Positions 45,346 to 54,728 are shown, counted from the stretch's first letter. The stretch: DNA of 64,000 nucleotides from Mycolicibacterium austroafricanum (GCF_000612725.1 NZ_HG964452.1:488911-552910), one strand, 5' to 3'. Numbers and translations: made by a program. The notes: generated by a model from the sequence alone, not told the origin.

Positions 45346-46056
45346 ATGACGGCGAGAAACTACGACGTTCCCGACGCGTTCGACGCCGGGGCACCGGCCT
45401 ATGACGGACTGGTCGGCGCCAATCCGGGCTATCACGCGCATCTGCGCCTCTCGGCACGTCGGATGCGCCTGCCCGACCAGGGGCGTGGCCTGCGACTTCT
45501 CGACATCGGTTGCGGTACAGGCGCATCCACTGCAGCGTTGTTGAGCGCCGCCCCGCTGGCCGACATCGTGGCGGTCGACGGCTCGGCGGGGATGCTGGAG
45601 CAGGCGCGCGCCAAGACGTGGCCGCCGTCGGTGACGTTCGTGCACAGCCGGGCGGAGACGCTGGCCGCCGCCGGCGTGACCGGCCCGTTCGACGGCATTC
45701 TCGCGGCCTACCTGATTCGCAACGTCGAGGACCCGGACAGCGTACTGGGATCGCTGCGTTCGCTGCTGCGACCCGGCGGCGTGCTGGCCGTCCACGAGTA
45801 TTCGGTGCGTGACTCCCGACTGGCCACGGCCGTCTGGAACCTCGTCAGCACGGCGATCATCATCCCGGCGGGACGGTTGCGCTCCGGCGACGCCGGCCTG
45901 TACCGGTACCTGCGCCGCAGCGTCAACAACTTCGACGGAGCCGCGCAATTCCGGGACCGGCTGCGGCGCAACGGCTTCGTCGACGTGCACAGCGAAAGCA
46001 TGCCCGGCTGGCAGCACAACATCGTGCACACGTTCCTCGGCAGGGCTCCGCAGTAA
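45346..46056 (+). CDS. SAM-dependent class I methyltransferase (UbiE-like)
   Basis: A 236-residue protein. The SAM loop is LLDIGCGTGAST, and VAVDGSAGMLEQAR, FDGILAAYLIRNVED and LLRPGGVLAVHEYS follow in the order of UbiE/COQ5 relatives. The acceptor is unknown. ATG at 45346 has no good ribosome site, so a leaderless start is possible; a frame opening upstream at 45175 lacks homology. Divergent from a GT1 gene, and convergent with the ROK regulator 8 bp away. Confidence 0.85.
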   Translation: MTARNYDVPDAFDAGAPAYDGLVGANPGYHAHLRLSARRMRLPDQGRGLRLLDIGCGTGASTAALLSAAPLADIVAVDGSAGMLEQARAKTWPPSVTFVHSRAETLAAAGVTGPFDGILAAYLIRNVEDPDSVLGSLRSLLRPGGVLAVHEYSVRDSRLATAVWNLVSTAIIIPAGRLRSGDAGLYRYLRRSVNNFDGAAQFRDRLRRNGFVDVHSESMPGWQHNIVHTFLGRAPQ

Positions 46057-46064
46057 CTGCAGAG

Positions 46065-47243
46065 TCAAGCGGCGATGAGCGCGTCGACAGCCCGCGGGCC
46101 GAGGACCTGGTCGAGCACCATCATCGCGCTGCCGAGACAGCCTCCGCGGTCTCCGAGCTGCGCGGGCCGGATCTCCAGCACCCGGGTGGCCAGCGCGGTC
46201 GCGTTGCCGTACAACGTCTCCCGCAATCCGGCCACGAAGATGTCGTAGGCGCCTGCGACGTCACCGGCCACCACAAGGGCCGCCGGGTTGAGCAGGTTGA
46301 CCGCGCCCGCGAGCACCTCGCCGATGTGGCGCCCGCTGTCACGGATCAACCTGCGCGCCAGCGCATCTCCGGAATGGGCCAGCTCAACGAGATCACGCAG
46401 ATTCCCCACCGGTCTGCCCTCCCGAGCGAGCGTGCGCACCAGCGCCCAGCCTCCCGCGACGGTCTCCAGGCAGCCGGTGTCACCGCAGCGACACGGCCGG
46501 CCCTCGGCAGCCACGGTCTTGTTGTGGCCGAACTCGCCGGCCGCGCGGATGGCGCCGCGCTGCAGCGCGCCCCCGGCGATGATGCCCGCGCCCAGCCCGG
46601 TGGAGGCCTTGACCACGAGCAGGTCGTCGAATCCGCGGCCTGCCCCTGCGCGCCATTCGGCAAGCGCGATGACGTTGGCGTCGTTGCCGAGCACGACAGG
46701 AGCCTCGGTGAGTTGACGGAAGTACGGGATCAGGGGCGCGCCGTCCCAGCCGCTGAGCACCGGGGTGTCGATGCTGCTGCCGCGTTCCTGGTCGACGGTA
46801 CCGGGCAGGCTGAGGCCGACGCCGTACACGGAATCGCTGTGTCCGGATTCGGCCAGCAACCCCTCGAGTCCTTTGACCACCTGCGGCATCAGATCCTGCG
46901 GGCCCAGCCCGGGCTCCTGGTCGATGTCGGCGGCCGTCAGCACGTCGCCGGCCAGGTTGCACACCGCCAGCCGGGTCCGACTACCACCGACTGCGGCGGT
47001 CAGCACCACCCCGGCGTCGGCGTTGAAGCTGAGCAGGGCAGCGGGCCGGCCGCCGGTGGACGGTGCCTGCTCGCGCTCGACGACCAGGTCGCGGGACGTG
47101 AGTTCGCTCACCCGTGCGGTGACCGCGGTGCGCGACAAGCCTGTGAGTCTGCCGATCTCGGTCCGGGTGAGATCGCGCTTGTGCCTGATGAGGGCGAAGA
47201 CATCACCCACCGACGATGCTGAGGATGTCCTGAATAAGGCCAT
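46065..47243 (-). CDS. ROK-family transcriptional regulator
   Basis: A 392-residue repressor/sugar-kinase-like protein. The N-terminal winged helix (LTRTEIGRLTGLSRTAVTARVSEL) precedes a ROK domain with VGLSLPGTVD and the zinc motif CRCGDTGCLE. A sugar or sugar-phosphate is the usual effector. It is divergent from an aldolase-like gene and an MFS transporter, and direct repeats lie between them, so it probably controls both sides. ATG at 47243 is preferred over TTG at 47279. Confidence 0.9.
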   Translation of the reverse strand: MALFRTSSASSVGDVFALIRHKRDLTRTEIGRLTGLSRTAVTARVSELTSRDLVVEREQAPSTGGRPAALLSFNADAGVVLTAAVGGSRTRLAVCNLAGDVLTAADIDQEPGLGPQDLMPQVVKGLEGLLAESGHSDSVYGVGLSLPGTVDQERGSSIDTPVLSGWDGAPLIPYFRQLTEAPVVLGNDANVIALAEWRAGAGRGFDDLLVVKASTGLGAGIIAGGALQRGAIRAAGEFGHNKTVAAEGRPCRCGDTGCLETVAGGWALVRTLAREGRPVGNLRDLVELAHSGDALARRLIRDSGRHIGEVLAGAVNLLNPAALVVAGDVAGAYDIFVAGLRETLYGNATALATRVLEIRPAQLGDRGGCLGSAMMVLDQVLGPRAVDALIAA

Positions 47244-47251
47244 GAACAGAG

Positions 47252-47292
47252 CGTAACTTCGTTTACTTCTGCATTTCAAGTACGTAACTCCG
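47252..47292. promoter_or_regulatory. Direct repeats between ROK regulator and aldolase-like gene
   Basis: CGTAACTTCG (47252-47261) and CGTAACTCCG (47283-47292) are 31 bp apart, about three helical turns. They lie between the divergent starts at 47243 and 47321 and are good candidates for ROK regulator binding. Confidence 0.55.
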
Positions 47293-47320
47293 ATTGAGAG
47301 ATACCTAATCCGCGTCTACG

Positions 47321-47983
47321 GTGGAGGACGTGAAAGAGCCGAGATCGCTTTTGGACGTCGCCCCGGTGATGCCCGTCATCAGCGTGCGCCGCGCCGCCGA
47401 CGCGGTGCCCGTCGCGCGTGCGATCACCGCGGCCGGCCTGCCGCTCGTCCAGGTGGCGCTCGACGGGCCCACCGCACTCGAAGCCATCGCACGCATCGCC
47501 GAGGAGGCGCCCGACGTGATCGTCGGAGCGGGCGCCGTGACCGAGGCCGATCAGCCGGAGCGGGCCCGTGCGGCGGGCGCCGAGTTCCTGGTCGCCACCA
47601 AAGGCAGCGCCGCCCTATGCGCCGCGATGCGCGACAGCGAGCTGCCACACCTGCCCGGTGTCACCACGGCCGCCGAGGCCGCGGGACTTCTCGACGCCGG
47701 CTACACCGACCTGGTGCTGCACCCGGCCGCGGCCGCGGGCGGGTTGCGCCACCTCAAGGCGCTGGCGGCGTTCGCCCCCGCCGCGCGGTTCTGCGCATCG
47801 GGCGGCATCACCGCGGCCGATCTCACCGGCTATCTCGCGGCGCCCAACGTCGGGTGTGTCAGTGCCGACTGGTTGGCCCCGGCCGACGCTGTCCGCCGCC
47901 GCGACTGGGACCGCATCCGCCGACTCGCCGACGTCGCCCTCAAACTCAGCACGCCGACCGTCACCACTGTGCGAGCCCTGTGA
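47321..47983 (+). CDS. KDPG/KHG aldolase-like protein lacking the usual Schiff-base lysine
   Basis: A 220-residue TIM-barrel protein of the Eda family (PVMPVISVRRAADAVPVARA, IVGAGAVTEADQPERA, FCASGGITAADLTGYLA). Where E. coli Eda has LKFFPAEANGG with the Schiff-base Lys, this protein has LVLHPAAAAGG. The E. coli Glu45 and Arg49 positions (EVTLRT) read QVALDG. A Lys occurs instead in VATKGSAAL, where Eda has SPGLT. So standard KDPG cleavage is doubtful: it may be a variant aldolase or a non-catalytic sensor. GTG at 47321 or 47330. GTGA overlap with the MFS gene. Confidence 0.78.
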   Translation: MEDVKEPRSLLDVAPVMPVISVRRAADAVPVARAITAAGLPLVQVALDGPTALEAIARIAEEAPDVIVGAGAVTEADQPERARAAGAEFLVATKGSAALCAAMRDSELPHLPGVTTAAEAAGLLDAGYTDLVLHPAAAAGGLRHLKALAAFAPAARFCASGGITAADLTGYLAAPNVGCVSADWLAPADAVRRRDWDRIRRLADVALKLSTPTVTTVRAL

Positions 47984-49191
47984 CCGACACCCTCCATCGC
48001 CCGTCCGGCCCCGTGTCGGTGGCCGCCCCCGATCCGGTGGTGCGCCGGCTCGCCGTGGTCGCGCTCGCACTCGGCGGATTCGGGATCGGCACCACCGAAT
48101 TCGTGGCAATGGGTCTGCTTCCCGACATCGCGACCGGCATGGGTGTCTCCGAACCCACAGCCGGCCATGTCATTTCGGCCTACGCCCTCGGGGTCGTGGT
48201 CGGTGCCCCGGTGATCGCTGCCGTCACGGCGCGGATGGCGCGGCGCAAGCTCCTGCTGGCGCTGATGGCGTTGTTCACCATCGGCAACCTGGCCAGCATG
48301 CTGGCGCCGACCTACGAGACACTGATCGCGGCCCGGTTCCTCGCGGGCCTGCCGCACGGCGCGTACTTCGGTGTCGCGGCCCTGGTCGCCGCGCACCTCA
48401 TGGGTCCGCAGAACCGGGCCAAGGCGGTCGCCCATGTGCTGACCGGCCTGACGGTCGCCACGGTGCTCGGTGTACCGATCGCGTCGTGGCTCGGCCAATC
48501 CCTGGGCTGGCGAGCAGCTTTCGGGTTGGTGGTGGGTGTCGGCCTGGTCACCTTGACGGCGCTGTGGTGCTGGCTGCCGTTCCAGCTGAAGTTCATGCGG
48601 GCCACCAGCCCGCTCACCGAACTCGGCGCGCTGCGCCGCCCCCAGGTGTGGCTGGCGCTTCTCGTCGGGATGATCGGCTTCGGCGGCATGTTCGCCGTCT
48701 ACACCTACATCACCACCACCATGACCGATGTGGCGGGCATGCCGCGTGGCCTCGTCCCGTTGGCGCTGATGATGTTCGGCCTCGGCATGGTGCTCGGCAA
48801 CCTCGTCGGCGGCCGGCTGGCCGACGGTTCGGTGGTCCGTGCGCTCTACCTGTCACTGGGTGCGTTGTGCGGTGCGCTCGCGCTCTTCGTCGTCGCGTCG
48901 CACAACCCGTGGACCGCGCTGCTGGTGCTGTTCCTCATCGGCCTCACCGGTTCGGCGGTCGGCCCGGCGCTGCAGACCCGGCTGATGGACGTCGCGCACG
49001 ACGCGCAGACTCTGGCTGCGGCGCTGAATCATTCGGCGCTCAACATCGGCAACGCGACGGGCGCGTGGGTCGGTGGCCTGGTGATCGCCGCGGGTCTCGG
49101 CTACACCGCTCCTGCCGCAGCGGGCGCGGTGCTGGCGCTCGCCGGTCTGGCGGTGCTCACGGTCTCGGTCCTGCTGCAGAAACGCGGCTGA
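47980..49191 (+). CDS. MFS transporter, DHA1 family (AraJ/SotB-like)
   Basis: A 403-residue inner-membrane protein with twelve predicted helices. GFGIGTTEFVAMGLLPDIA near the start is the hallmark of the AraJ/YdhP/SotB group of sugar or drug efflux carriers. The A motif between helices 2 and 3 is ARMARRKLLL, and GLPHGAYFGVAA lies in helix 4. GTG at 47980 overlaps the stop of the aldolase-like gene. Export of a sugar or sugar acid intermediate would suit its neighbours, but this is inference. Confidence 0.88.
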   Translation: MTDTLHRPSGPVSVAAPDPVVRRLAVVALALGGFGIGTTEFVAMGLLPDIATGMGVSEPTAGHVISAYALGVVVGAPVIAAVTARMARRKLLLALMALFTIGNLASMLAPTYETLIAARFLAGLPHGAYFGVAALVAAHLMGPQNRAKAVAHVLTGLTVATVLGVPIASWLGQSLGWRAAFGLVVGVGLVTLTALWCWLPFQLKFMRATSPLTELGALRRPQVWLALLVGMIGFGGMFAVYTYITTTMTDVAGMPRGLVPLALMMFGLGMVLGNLVGGRLADGSVVRALYLSLGALCGALALFVVASHNPWTALLVLFLIGLTGSAVGPALQTRLMDVAHDAQTLAAALNHSALNIGNATGAWVGGLVIAAGLGYTAPAAAGAVLALAGLAVLTVSVLLQKRG

Positions 49192-49225
49192 CGTCGGGAT
49201 AGCCCCAACTCCTGCACAACAACTG

Positions 49226-50404
49226 TCAGCAGCGAACGATGAGTGCGGATCCTTGACCACCGCCACCACAGAGCGCTGCCGCTCCGGTTCCTCCGCCGCG
49301 ACGCTGCAGTTCCAACGCCAGATGTAGGACGATTCGTGCGCCGGACATGCCCAGCGGGTGGCCGATCGCGATGGCGCCACCGTTGACGTTGACCCTCTCC
49401 GGATCGAGGCCCAGTGCGCGCGTCGATTCGATACCCACTGCGGCGAACGCTTCGTTGATCTCCACGAGATCCAGTGCCGCCGGGTCGATTCCTTCGATTG
49501 CGCACGCTGCGGCGATCGCGTTCGCCGGTTGCATCTGCAACGTCGAATCGGGACCGGCGACGACACCGTGGGCGCCGATCTCCGCGATCCAGGTCAAACC
49601 GACCTCGGCGGCCTTGGCCTTACTCATCACGACCACAGCCGCAGCACCGTCGTTCATGGTCGAAGCATTGCCCGCGGTGACAGTACCGTCGGCGACGAAC
49701 GCCGGCCGCAGTCGTGCCAGAGACGCCGTGGTGGTGTCGGCGCGGATCCCCTCGTCCACGGTGACCTGCACCGGATCACCCTTGCGTTGCGGGATCACGA
49801 CAGGCACGACCTCGCCGTCGAAGACGCCGTTCTTCCACGCCGCCGCGGCGCGCCGGTGCGACGCTGCGGCGAACTCGTCCTGGTCGGCGCGCGACAACGC
49901 GTTGACGCTGTCGGTGAGAGAACCCATCGCCTGGTCGGTGAACACATCCCGCAATCCGTCGACGGCAACGTGGTCTCTCAGCGCAGCATCGCCGAATTTG
50001 GTTCCGGCACGCAAGTTTTCGAGAAGATGTGGCGCCTGCGACATGGACTCCTGCCCGCCGGCGACGACGACATCGAACGCGCCGGCGCGGATGAGCTGAT
50101 CGGCCAGCGCGATAGCGTCCAACCCGGACAGGCACACCTTGTTGACCGTCAGGGCAGGCACCGTCATCGGGATGCCTCCGGCGACTGCCGCCTGCCGGGC
50201 AGGGATCTGGCCTGCGCCCGCGGTCAAAACCTGACCCATGATCACGTACTGCACCTGCGACCCGGAGATGCCCGCCTTGGCAAGCGCTGCCGCGATGGCG
50301 ACGCCGCCGAGCTCCGCACCGGTGAGGCCGGCCAGCGACCCCATGAACTTTCCGATCGGCGTGCGCGCTCCGGCCACCAGCACAGAGCTGTTGTCCGCGG
50401 CCAT
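49226..50404 (-). CDS. Acetyl-CoA acetyltransferase (thiolase)
   Basis: A 392-residue type II thiolase. The nucleophile Cys91 is in VNKVCLSG, the His in [16 protein letters not shown], and the second active Cys in [14 protein letters not shown] is also present. It can cleave acetoacetyl-CoA to two acetyl-CoA or a longer beta-ketoacyl-CoA. Third gene of scoA-scoB-thiolase with one-base overlaps, so it completes conversion of a free beta-keto acid to acetyl-CoA. ATG at 50404 is fixed by the overlap and by homology. With the ketone carboxylase nearby, it is the last step of the proposed pathway. Confidence 0.93.
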   Translation of the reverse strand: MAADNSSVLVAGARTPIGKFMGSLAGLTGAELGGVAIAAALAKAGISGSQVQYVIMGQVLTAGAGQIPARQAAVAGGIPMTVPALTVNKVCLSGLDAIALADQLIRAGAFDVVVAGGQESMSQAPHLLENLRAGTKFGDAALRDHVAVDGLRDVFTDQAMGSLTDSVNALSRADQDEFAAASHRRAAAAWKNGVFDGEVVPVVIPQRKGDPVQVTVDEGIRADTTTASLARLRPAFVADGTVTAGNASTMNDGAAAVVVMSKAKAAEVGLTWIAEIGAHGVVAGPDSTLQMQPANAIAAACAIEGIDPAALDLVEINEAFAAVGIESTRALGLDPERVNVNGGAIAIGHPLGMSGARIVLHLALELQRRGGGTGAAALCGGGGQGSALIVRC

Positions 50405-51060
50405 CACAGTGCCACCGTCAACTCGGCGCCGGTCGCGGCGACGACGTCGTCGACGGTGACGCCGGGAGCCAGTTCGCGCAACACCAAGGTGCCGTCTCCG
50501 GGTACATCGATGACGCCCAGATTCGTGATGATCCGGTCGACGACACCCTGTCCGGTCAGGGGCAACGTGCACGCGTCGACGATCTTGGGTGCGCCACTGC
50601 GGTCGGTGTGTTCCATCACGACGATGACACGCGCTGCGCCATGGACCAGATCCATCGCACCGCCCATTCCTTTGACCATCTTGCCGGGCACCATCCAGTT
50701 CGCCAGATCTCCGTTGCGTGACACCTGCATAGCGCCAAGAACGGCTGCATCAATGTGGCCTCCGCGGATCATCCCGAACGAGGTCGCGGAGTCGAAGAAG
50801 GCGGCGCCGCGGTTGACGGTGACGGTCTCCTTGCCCGCATTGATGAGGTCGGCGTCGACCGAATCCTCGTCCGGATATCCACCGGTGCCCAGAATCCCGT
50901 TCTCCGAGTGCAGGATTACCCGCACCCCGGGGCTTAGATGACCAGGGATCAGGGTGGGCAATCCGATGCCCAGGTTGACGTACTGCCCGTCGATCATCTC
51001 GGCGGCCGCGCGGGCCGCGATCTGGTTGCGGGTCCAGCCGGTTGTGAAGGTCGCGGTCAT
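50404..51060 (-). CDS. scoB: 3-oxoacid CoA-transferase subunit B
   Basis: A 218-residue subunit carrying the catalytic glutamate in SENG (HSENGILG, Glu53), which forms the CoA thioester. [24 protein letters not shown] and GAMDLVHGA are family motifs. With ScoA it moves CoA from succinyl-CoA to acetoacetate or a related keto acid. Both ends overlap neighbours by one base, showing tight coupling. 3-oxoadipate transfer (PcaJ) is the main alternative, but no other protocatechuate genes are here. Confidence 0.93.
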   Translation of the reverse strand: MTATFTTGWTRNQIAARAAAEMIDGQYVNLGIGLPTLIPGHLSPGVRVILHSENGILGTGGYPDEDSVDADLINAGKETVTVNRGAAFFDSATSFGMIRGGHIDAAVLGAMQVSRNGDLANWMVPGKMVKGMGGAMDLVHGAARVIVVMEHTDRSGAPKIVDACTLPLTGQGVVDRIITNLGVIDVPGDGTLVLRELAPGVTVDDVVAATGAELTVAL

Positions 51061-51824
51061 CAGTGGGCTCCTTGCGCGGTACGGACAGTGCGCTTCTCGA
51101 TGCGTTTGGTCTGCGGTCCGGTGTGGACGACGCGTTGGACGAAGACACCTGGGAGATGCACCCGCCCCGGCTCAATCGCACCGGGCTCGACGAGCTCCTC
51201 GACCTGGGCGATCGTGATCCGTCCCGCCATCGCGGCGAGCGGGTTGAAGTTCATGGCGGTCTTCTCGAACACGAGGTTGCCATCGGTGTCGCCGAGCCGG
51301 GCATGGACGAGAGCGAAGTCGGCGATGATCGCCTCCTCCAGCACATATCGCTTCTCGCCGAACACCCGGGTCTCCTTGGGCGGTGACGCGATCGCCACCG
51401 ATCCGTCGGCCGCGTACCGCCACGGCATACCGCCGTCGGCAACGGGGGTGCCGACTCCGGCGGGGGTGAAGAACGCCGGAATCCCGGTACCGCCGGCCCG
51501 GAGCCGCTCGGCCAGAGTGCCCTGCGGAGTCAGCTCGACTTCCAGTTCGCCGGCCAGGTATTGCCGGGCGAATTCCTTGTTCTCCCCGACATAAGAGGCC
51601 GTGACCCGACGGATCCGGCCCAGCGACAACAAGACTCCCAGCCCGTGGTCGTCGACGCCGCAGTTGTTGGAGAACACTTCGAGATCGGTGGTTGACGAGG
51701 CCGCGACAGCCTCGATGAGCGCATCCGGGATGCCGCACAAACCGAAGCCGCCGACCGCGAGGGTCGCTCCCGTCGCAATATCGGAGACCGCCGCCGCGGC
51801 GCTGTCATAGACCTTCGATGACAT
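51060..51824 (-). CDS. scoA: 3-oxoacid CoA-transferase subunit A
   Basis: A 254-residue CoA-binding subunit. [14 protein letters not shown] is the glycine-rich CoA site; [27 protein letters not shown] and [13 protein letters not shown] are conserved. It heads the scoA-scoB-thiolase operon. ATG at 51824 ([12 protein letters not shown]) follows GGAAGGAAAG; a longer frame to 51905 has no homology. The divergent IclR gene and a strong palindrome lie 135-165 bp upstream, implying IclR control. Confidence 0.93.
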   Translation of the reverse strand: MSSKVYDSAAAAVSDIATGATLAVGGFGLCGIPDALIEAVAASSTTDLEVFSNNCGVDDHGLGVLLSLGRIRRVTASYVGENKEFARQYLAGELEVELTPQGTLAERLRAGGTGIPAFFTPAGVGTPVADGGMPWRYAADGSVAIASPPKETRVFGEKRYVLEEAIIADFALVHARLGDTDGNLVFEKTAMNFNPLAAMAGRITIAQVEELVEPGAIEPGRVHLPGVFVQRVVHTGPQTKRIEKRTVRTAQGAH

Positions 51825-51958
51825 CGATGCTCTTTCCTTCCGACCATTCTTCAGACGCGATGCGCTGCGTTGCCGATAGTGCTTCTTCGCAGCTCCAGCA
51901 CGCAAGGAGTAACGGTGAGGTTGCGTAACACTGCTCGGATGATGACCACAAGGTCAGT

Positions 51959-51981
51959 ATGCGTCCACTATGTGAACGCAT
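51959..51981. promoter_or_regulatory. IclR operator palindrome between scoA and iclR-type gene
   Basis: ATGCGTCCAC (51959-51968) and GTGAACGCAT (51972-51981) form an inverted repeat with one mismatch and a 3-bp spacer. It sits 13 bp before the regulator ATG, directly over the -10-like TAGACT (51981-51986), and between the divergent starts, as expected for an autoregulated IclR protein that also controls scoAB. Confidence 0.78.
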
Positions 51982-51993
51982 AGACTCTGCTGG

Positions 51994-52755
51994 ATGCAGG
52001 ACAAGGGAACCCAGGTGCTGGCGCGAGCCGCGGCGCTGCTGCGTGCGATCGGCGGCGGCGATCTGACGGGGATGTCGACCACCGAGATCGCCCGCACCGC
52101 CGACCTGCCCCGCCCCACCGCACACCGGCTGCTCACGGCGCTCGCCGAGGAAGGACTGGTCGATCGGGACACCACCACCGGACGGTGGACACTTGGGCCG
52201 GAGCTCTACCTACTCGGTACCGGCGCTGCCCACCGCTACGACATCACCGACCAGTCCCGCGACGTCATCGAGCGACTGGCCCGCGAAACCGGTGAGAGTG
52301 CGTTCCTGTCGGCCCGCCGCGGAGACGAAACCGTGTGCATACTCAGCAGGGAAGGCAGCTTCCCGCTGCGATCCCATGTCCTGCACGAAGGCATTCGTTT
52401 CCCCCTCGGCGTCGCTTCTGCCGGACTGGCAATCCTCAGCCACCTTCCCGACCGAGACATCGATGAGTACTTCACCCGATACGATTTCGAACCACGCTGG
52501 CCGGCAAGCCATTCCGAAGCCGCTATCCGCGAACGGATCGCGGCCACCCGCACCACCGGCTACGCGGTCAATCCAGGCCTCCTCGTCGAGGGCAGCTGGG
52601 GAATGGGTGCGGCCGTCTTCGACCGCACCGGTCGCCCTGCCTGGGCGCTGAGCCTCACTGGTGTCGAGACACGATTCCGCCCAGAGCGGCGAGTGGAGAT
52701 GGGCGCGCTGCTCCTCGAACTTGCGCACGAGCTGACGGTCCGGTTACGCAGATGA
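51994..52755 (+). CDS. IclR-family transcriptional regulator
   Basis: A 253-residue protein. The N-terminal winged helix (MSTTEIARTADLPRPTAHRLLTALAEEG) precedes the effector domain (GESAFLSARRGDETVCI, GIRFPLGVASAGLAIL, WGMGAAVFDRTG). Ligands of such regulators are usually small aromatic or keto acids. TAGACT at 51981-51986 is a good -10 for a start at the ATG, so the mRNA is probably leaderless. It is divergent from scoAB-thiolase with an operator between. The Fis-type activator gene converges 125 bp downstream. Confidence 0.9.
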   Translation: MQDKGTQVLARAAALLRAIGGGDLTGMSTTEIARTADLPRPTAHRLLTALAEEGLVDRDTTTGRWTLGPELYLLGTGAAHRYDITDQSRDVIERLARETGESAFLSARRGDETVCILSREGSFPLRSHVLHEGIRFPLGVASAGLAILSHLPDRDIDEYFTRYDFEPRWPASHSEAAIRERIAATRTTGYAVNPGLLVEGSWGMGAAVFDRTGRPAWALSLTGVETRFRPERRVEMGALLLELAHELTVRLRR

Positions 52756-52880
52756 TCACGCGGCTTCACCGCTTCGGTCGTCGCGAGATGTCGCCGCGGT
52801 TCTCACCGATCCGCCTTGCCCACTCGACGGCCCCCGCGGATAACCAACCCTGCTCCGATTATCCACTCCGGTAAGCGAAT

Positions 52881-54728
52881 TCAGGCGACAATGCCGTACG
52901 TCTTGATCTTCCGGTACAGGCTGGACCGCGACATGCCCAGATGAGCCGCGGCCGCAACGCGATTCCCGGCCGTATCCCGCAACGCTGCGACGATCGCATC
53001 GCGTTCGGCTGCCTCCAACGGCGTCAACGCATGTCGGGACGCCGTCTGGCAGTACCCGGGCAGATCAGATTCTTGAATCTCGCCCACCGGCCGGCGCCGA
53101 AGAGCATGAACCAGTGCCTCTCGCAGCTGAGAAATGTTGCGCGGCCACGAATACCGTGCAATCACGCGCTGCGCCTCAGGACTGAGTCTCACCTTGCGTT
53201 CAGGCGCAATCCCTCGCAGTAGTGCTGCGGTGAGCGTCGGCAGATCGTCGGTGCGACAGCGCAGCGGCGGGATGGTTATCGACACCTCGAAATGGTGCAG
53301 CAGCTCGCGGAACGGCAGATCGGCGCTCGCCGCAGAGTCCGATCCGGTGGCAACCACCCATACCGGCCCGGTCACTTCCGCCACCGCGGCAAGATACGCC
53401 TCCAGCCGCTCGACGCCATCAGTGCTCGCCTGGTCGATGTCACGGATGATGTGCAGCGTCGGCTCGGCGGAATCTCCCAGCAGCGATCCGAGATCGGATG
53501 GCGCGCAGCCGCTTTCAAGCTGTCCGGCATCCACCGAGATGGCCCGGCCCCCCGGATACACCGAGTGGAACAACTCGGCCACCAAGGTGAATTTCCCTGC
53601 CCCCTGCTCTCCGACCACAAGTGCGGGCTGGACCTGTTCGAGGGCCTGCCGCAGGTCACCACATGCTCGAATCCAGGCGGGCGTACTACCGCCCGCCAGG
53701 GAGTCACGTGAACGCCACAGGCCGCCGACGATCTGAGACGTCTGCGGCGTCGCAATCGCGACCTGGGGCAACTGCTGCTCGCTGAAATCATCCGGCGTCC
53801 CCGGCTGACTCGACGTCACCAGATCCGCGATCACCACCATGCCCGCCACCGCCACGCCGGCCAGGATCCGGGTTCCCCGGACGTGGACCAGGCGCTGTCC
53901 TGGCAGGGCGATGGTGTCGCTGACTCGATCCTTACCGGCCATCAGGAACATCGCGTGCTCACGCATGATGCGCTGTTCGTCGGCGTCGAACATCTGCTGC
54001 GCTGCCGAATTGGCCACGAACACCGACTCGCCGAACGCGAACACGGCCTGGCGATCCGATCGGGCGGTGACCTTGAGGTATGTCTCGAAGATCGCTCGCT
54101 GAGCCTGACCGCGGTCAAGCAGAAAATTGCGCCCGATGTCCTTTGCGGCGCTCTTGACCAGGGTGTGCATCAACGGACTCCACGAAGACGACAGCGTCGA
54201 GATGTCCAGCACCCCCTCGACACGGCCGGTCACCGGGTCGATGACCGGGGCACCGGTGCAGGCGAACAGGTGCAGATTCTCGCTGAAGTGCTCCGGGCCC
54301 ACCACGCTGATCGGCTGCCCCGCTTCGAACACCGTCCCGATGCCGTTGGTGCCCATGGTCGACTCGGCGTAGCTGAATCCGGGGGCCAGATCCACCCGGT
54401 CCAGCAGCCGAGCCACCGCCGACGAACTGTCGATGCGCTGGACCACCCGTGCTTTCTTATCGGTCAGGGCGATCACCAGCGGCATGTCGGCAGTGTCGAT
54501 CTGGAGTTGCTGCAGCACCGGCCGCGCACAGCGCACCAGCAGCGAAGCTGCGTCGATCTCATCGGTGAACTGCGCGTTCGGGTGCGCGATGTCCACACCG
54601 GCGGCCTGACTGCGCTCCCACGATGCGACCACGACCTCGGAAACCCCGGCCGCTCCGCCACCGCCGTACTCCAGGAAATCCGCACGCGCAGCCGCCACCC
54701 GCAACATGCGAGCGGAGCTGTTGGGCAT
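52881..54728 (-). CDS. GAF/AAA/Fis-type activator (AcoR/MimR-like), sigma-54-activator relative
   Basis: A 615-residue regulator. The N-terminal sensor region (residues about 60-330) has a GAF-type core (ESTMGTNGIGTVFEAGQPISVVG). The central AAA-like part has a degenerate Walker A, GEQGAGKF, and keeps RNISQLREAL, but the GAFTGA loop that contacts sigma-54 is not there. The C-terminus is a Fis helix-turn-helix (VAAAAHLGMSRSSLYRKIKTYG). Mycobacteria lack sigma-54, so it should act with another sigma factor. It is divergent from the ketone carboxylase operon and should activate it on sensing ketone or alcohol. Confidence 0.88.
   Translation of the reverse strand: MPNSSARMLRVAAARADFLEYGGGGAAGVSEVVVASWERSQAAGVDIAHPNAQFTDEIDAASLLVRCARPVLQQLQIDTADMPLVIALTDKKARVVQRIDSSSAVARLLDRVDLAPGFSYAESTMGTNGIGTVFEAGQPISVVGPEHFSENLHLFACTGAPVIDPVTGRVEGVLDISTLSSSWSPLMHTLVKSAAKDIGRNFLLDRGQAQRAIFETYLKVTARSDRQAVFAFGESVFVANSAAQQMFDADEQRIMREHAMFLMAGKDRVSDTIALPGQRLVHVRGTRILAGVAVAGMVVIADLVTSSQPGTPDDFSEQQLPQVAIATPQTSQIVGGLWRSRDSLAGGSTPAWIRACGDLRQALEQVQPALVVGEQGAGKFTLVAELFHSVYPGGRAISVDAGQLESGCAPSDLGSLLGDSAEPTLHIIRDIDQASTDGVERLEAYLAAVAEVTGPVWVVATGSDSAASADLPFRELLHHFEVSITIPPLRCRTDDLPTLTAALLRGIAPERKVRLSPEAQRVIARYSWPRNISQLREALVHALRRRPVGEIQESDLPGYCQTASRHALTPLEAAERDAIVAALRDTAGNRVAAAAHLGMSRSSLYRKIKTYGIVA

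Noticed and set aside
51060..52755. Protocatechuate (pca) CoA-transferase locus with PcaR
   Set aside because: The CoA-transferase and IclR resemble PcaIJ/PcaR, but no other ring-cleavage gene is present, while ketone carboxylase genes are; the 3-oxoacid role fits better. It is not fully excluded.
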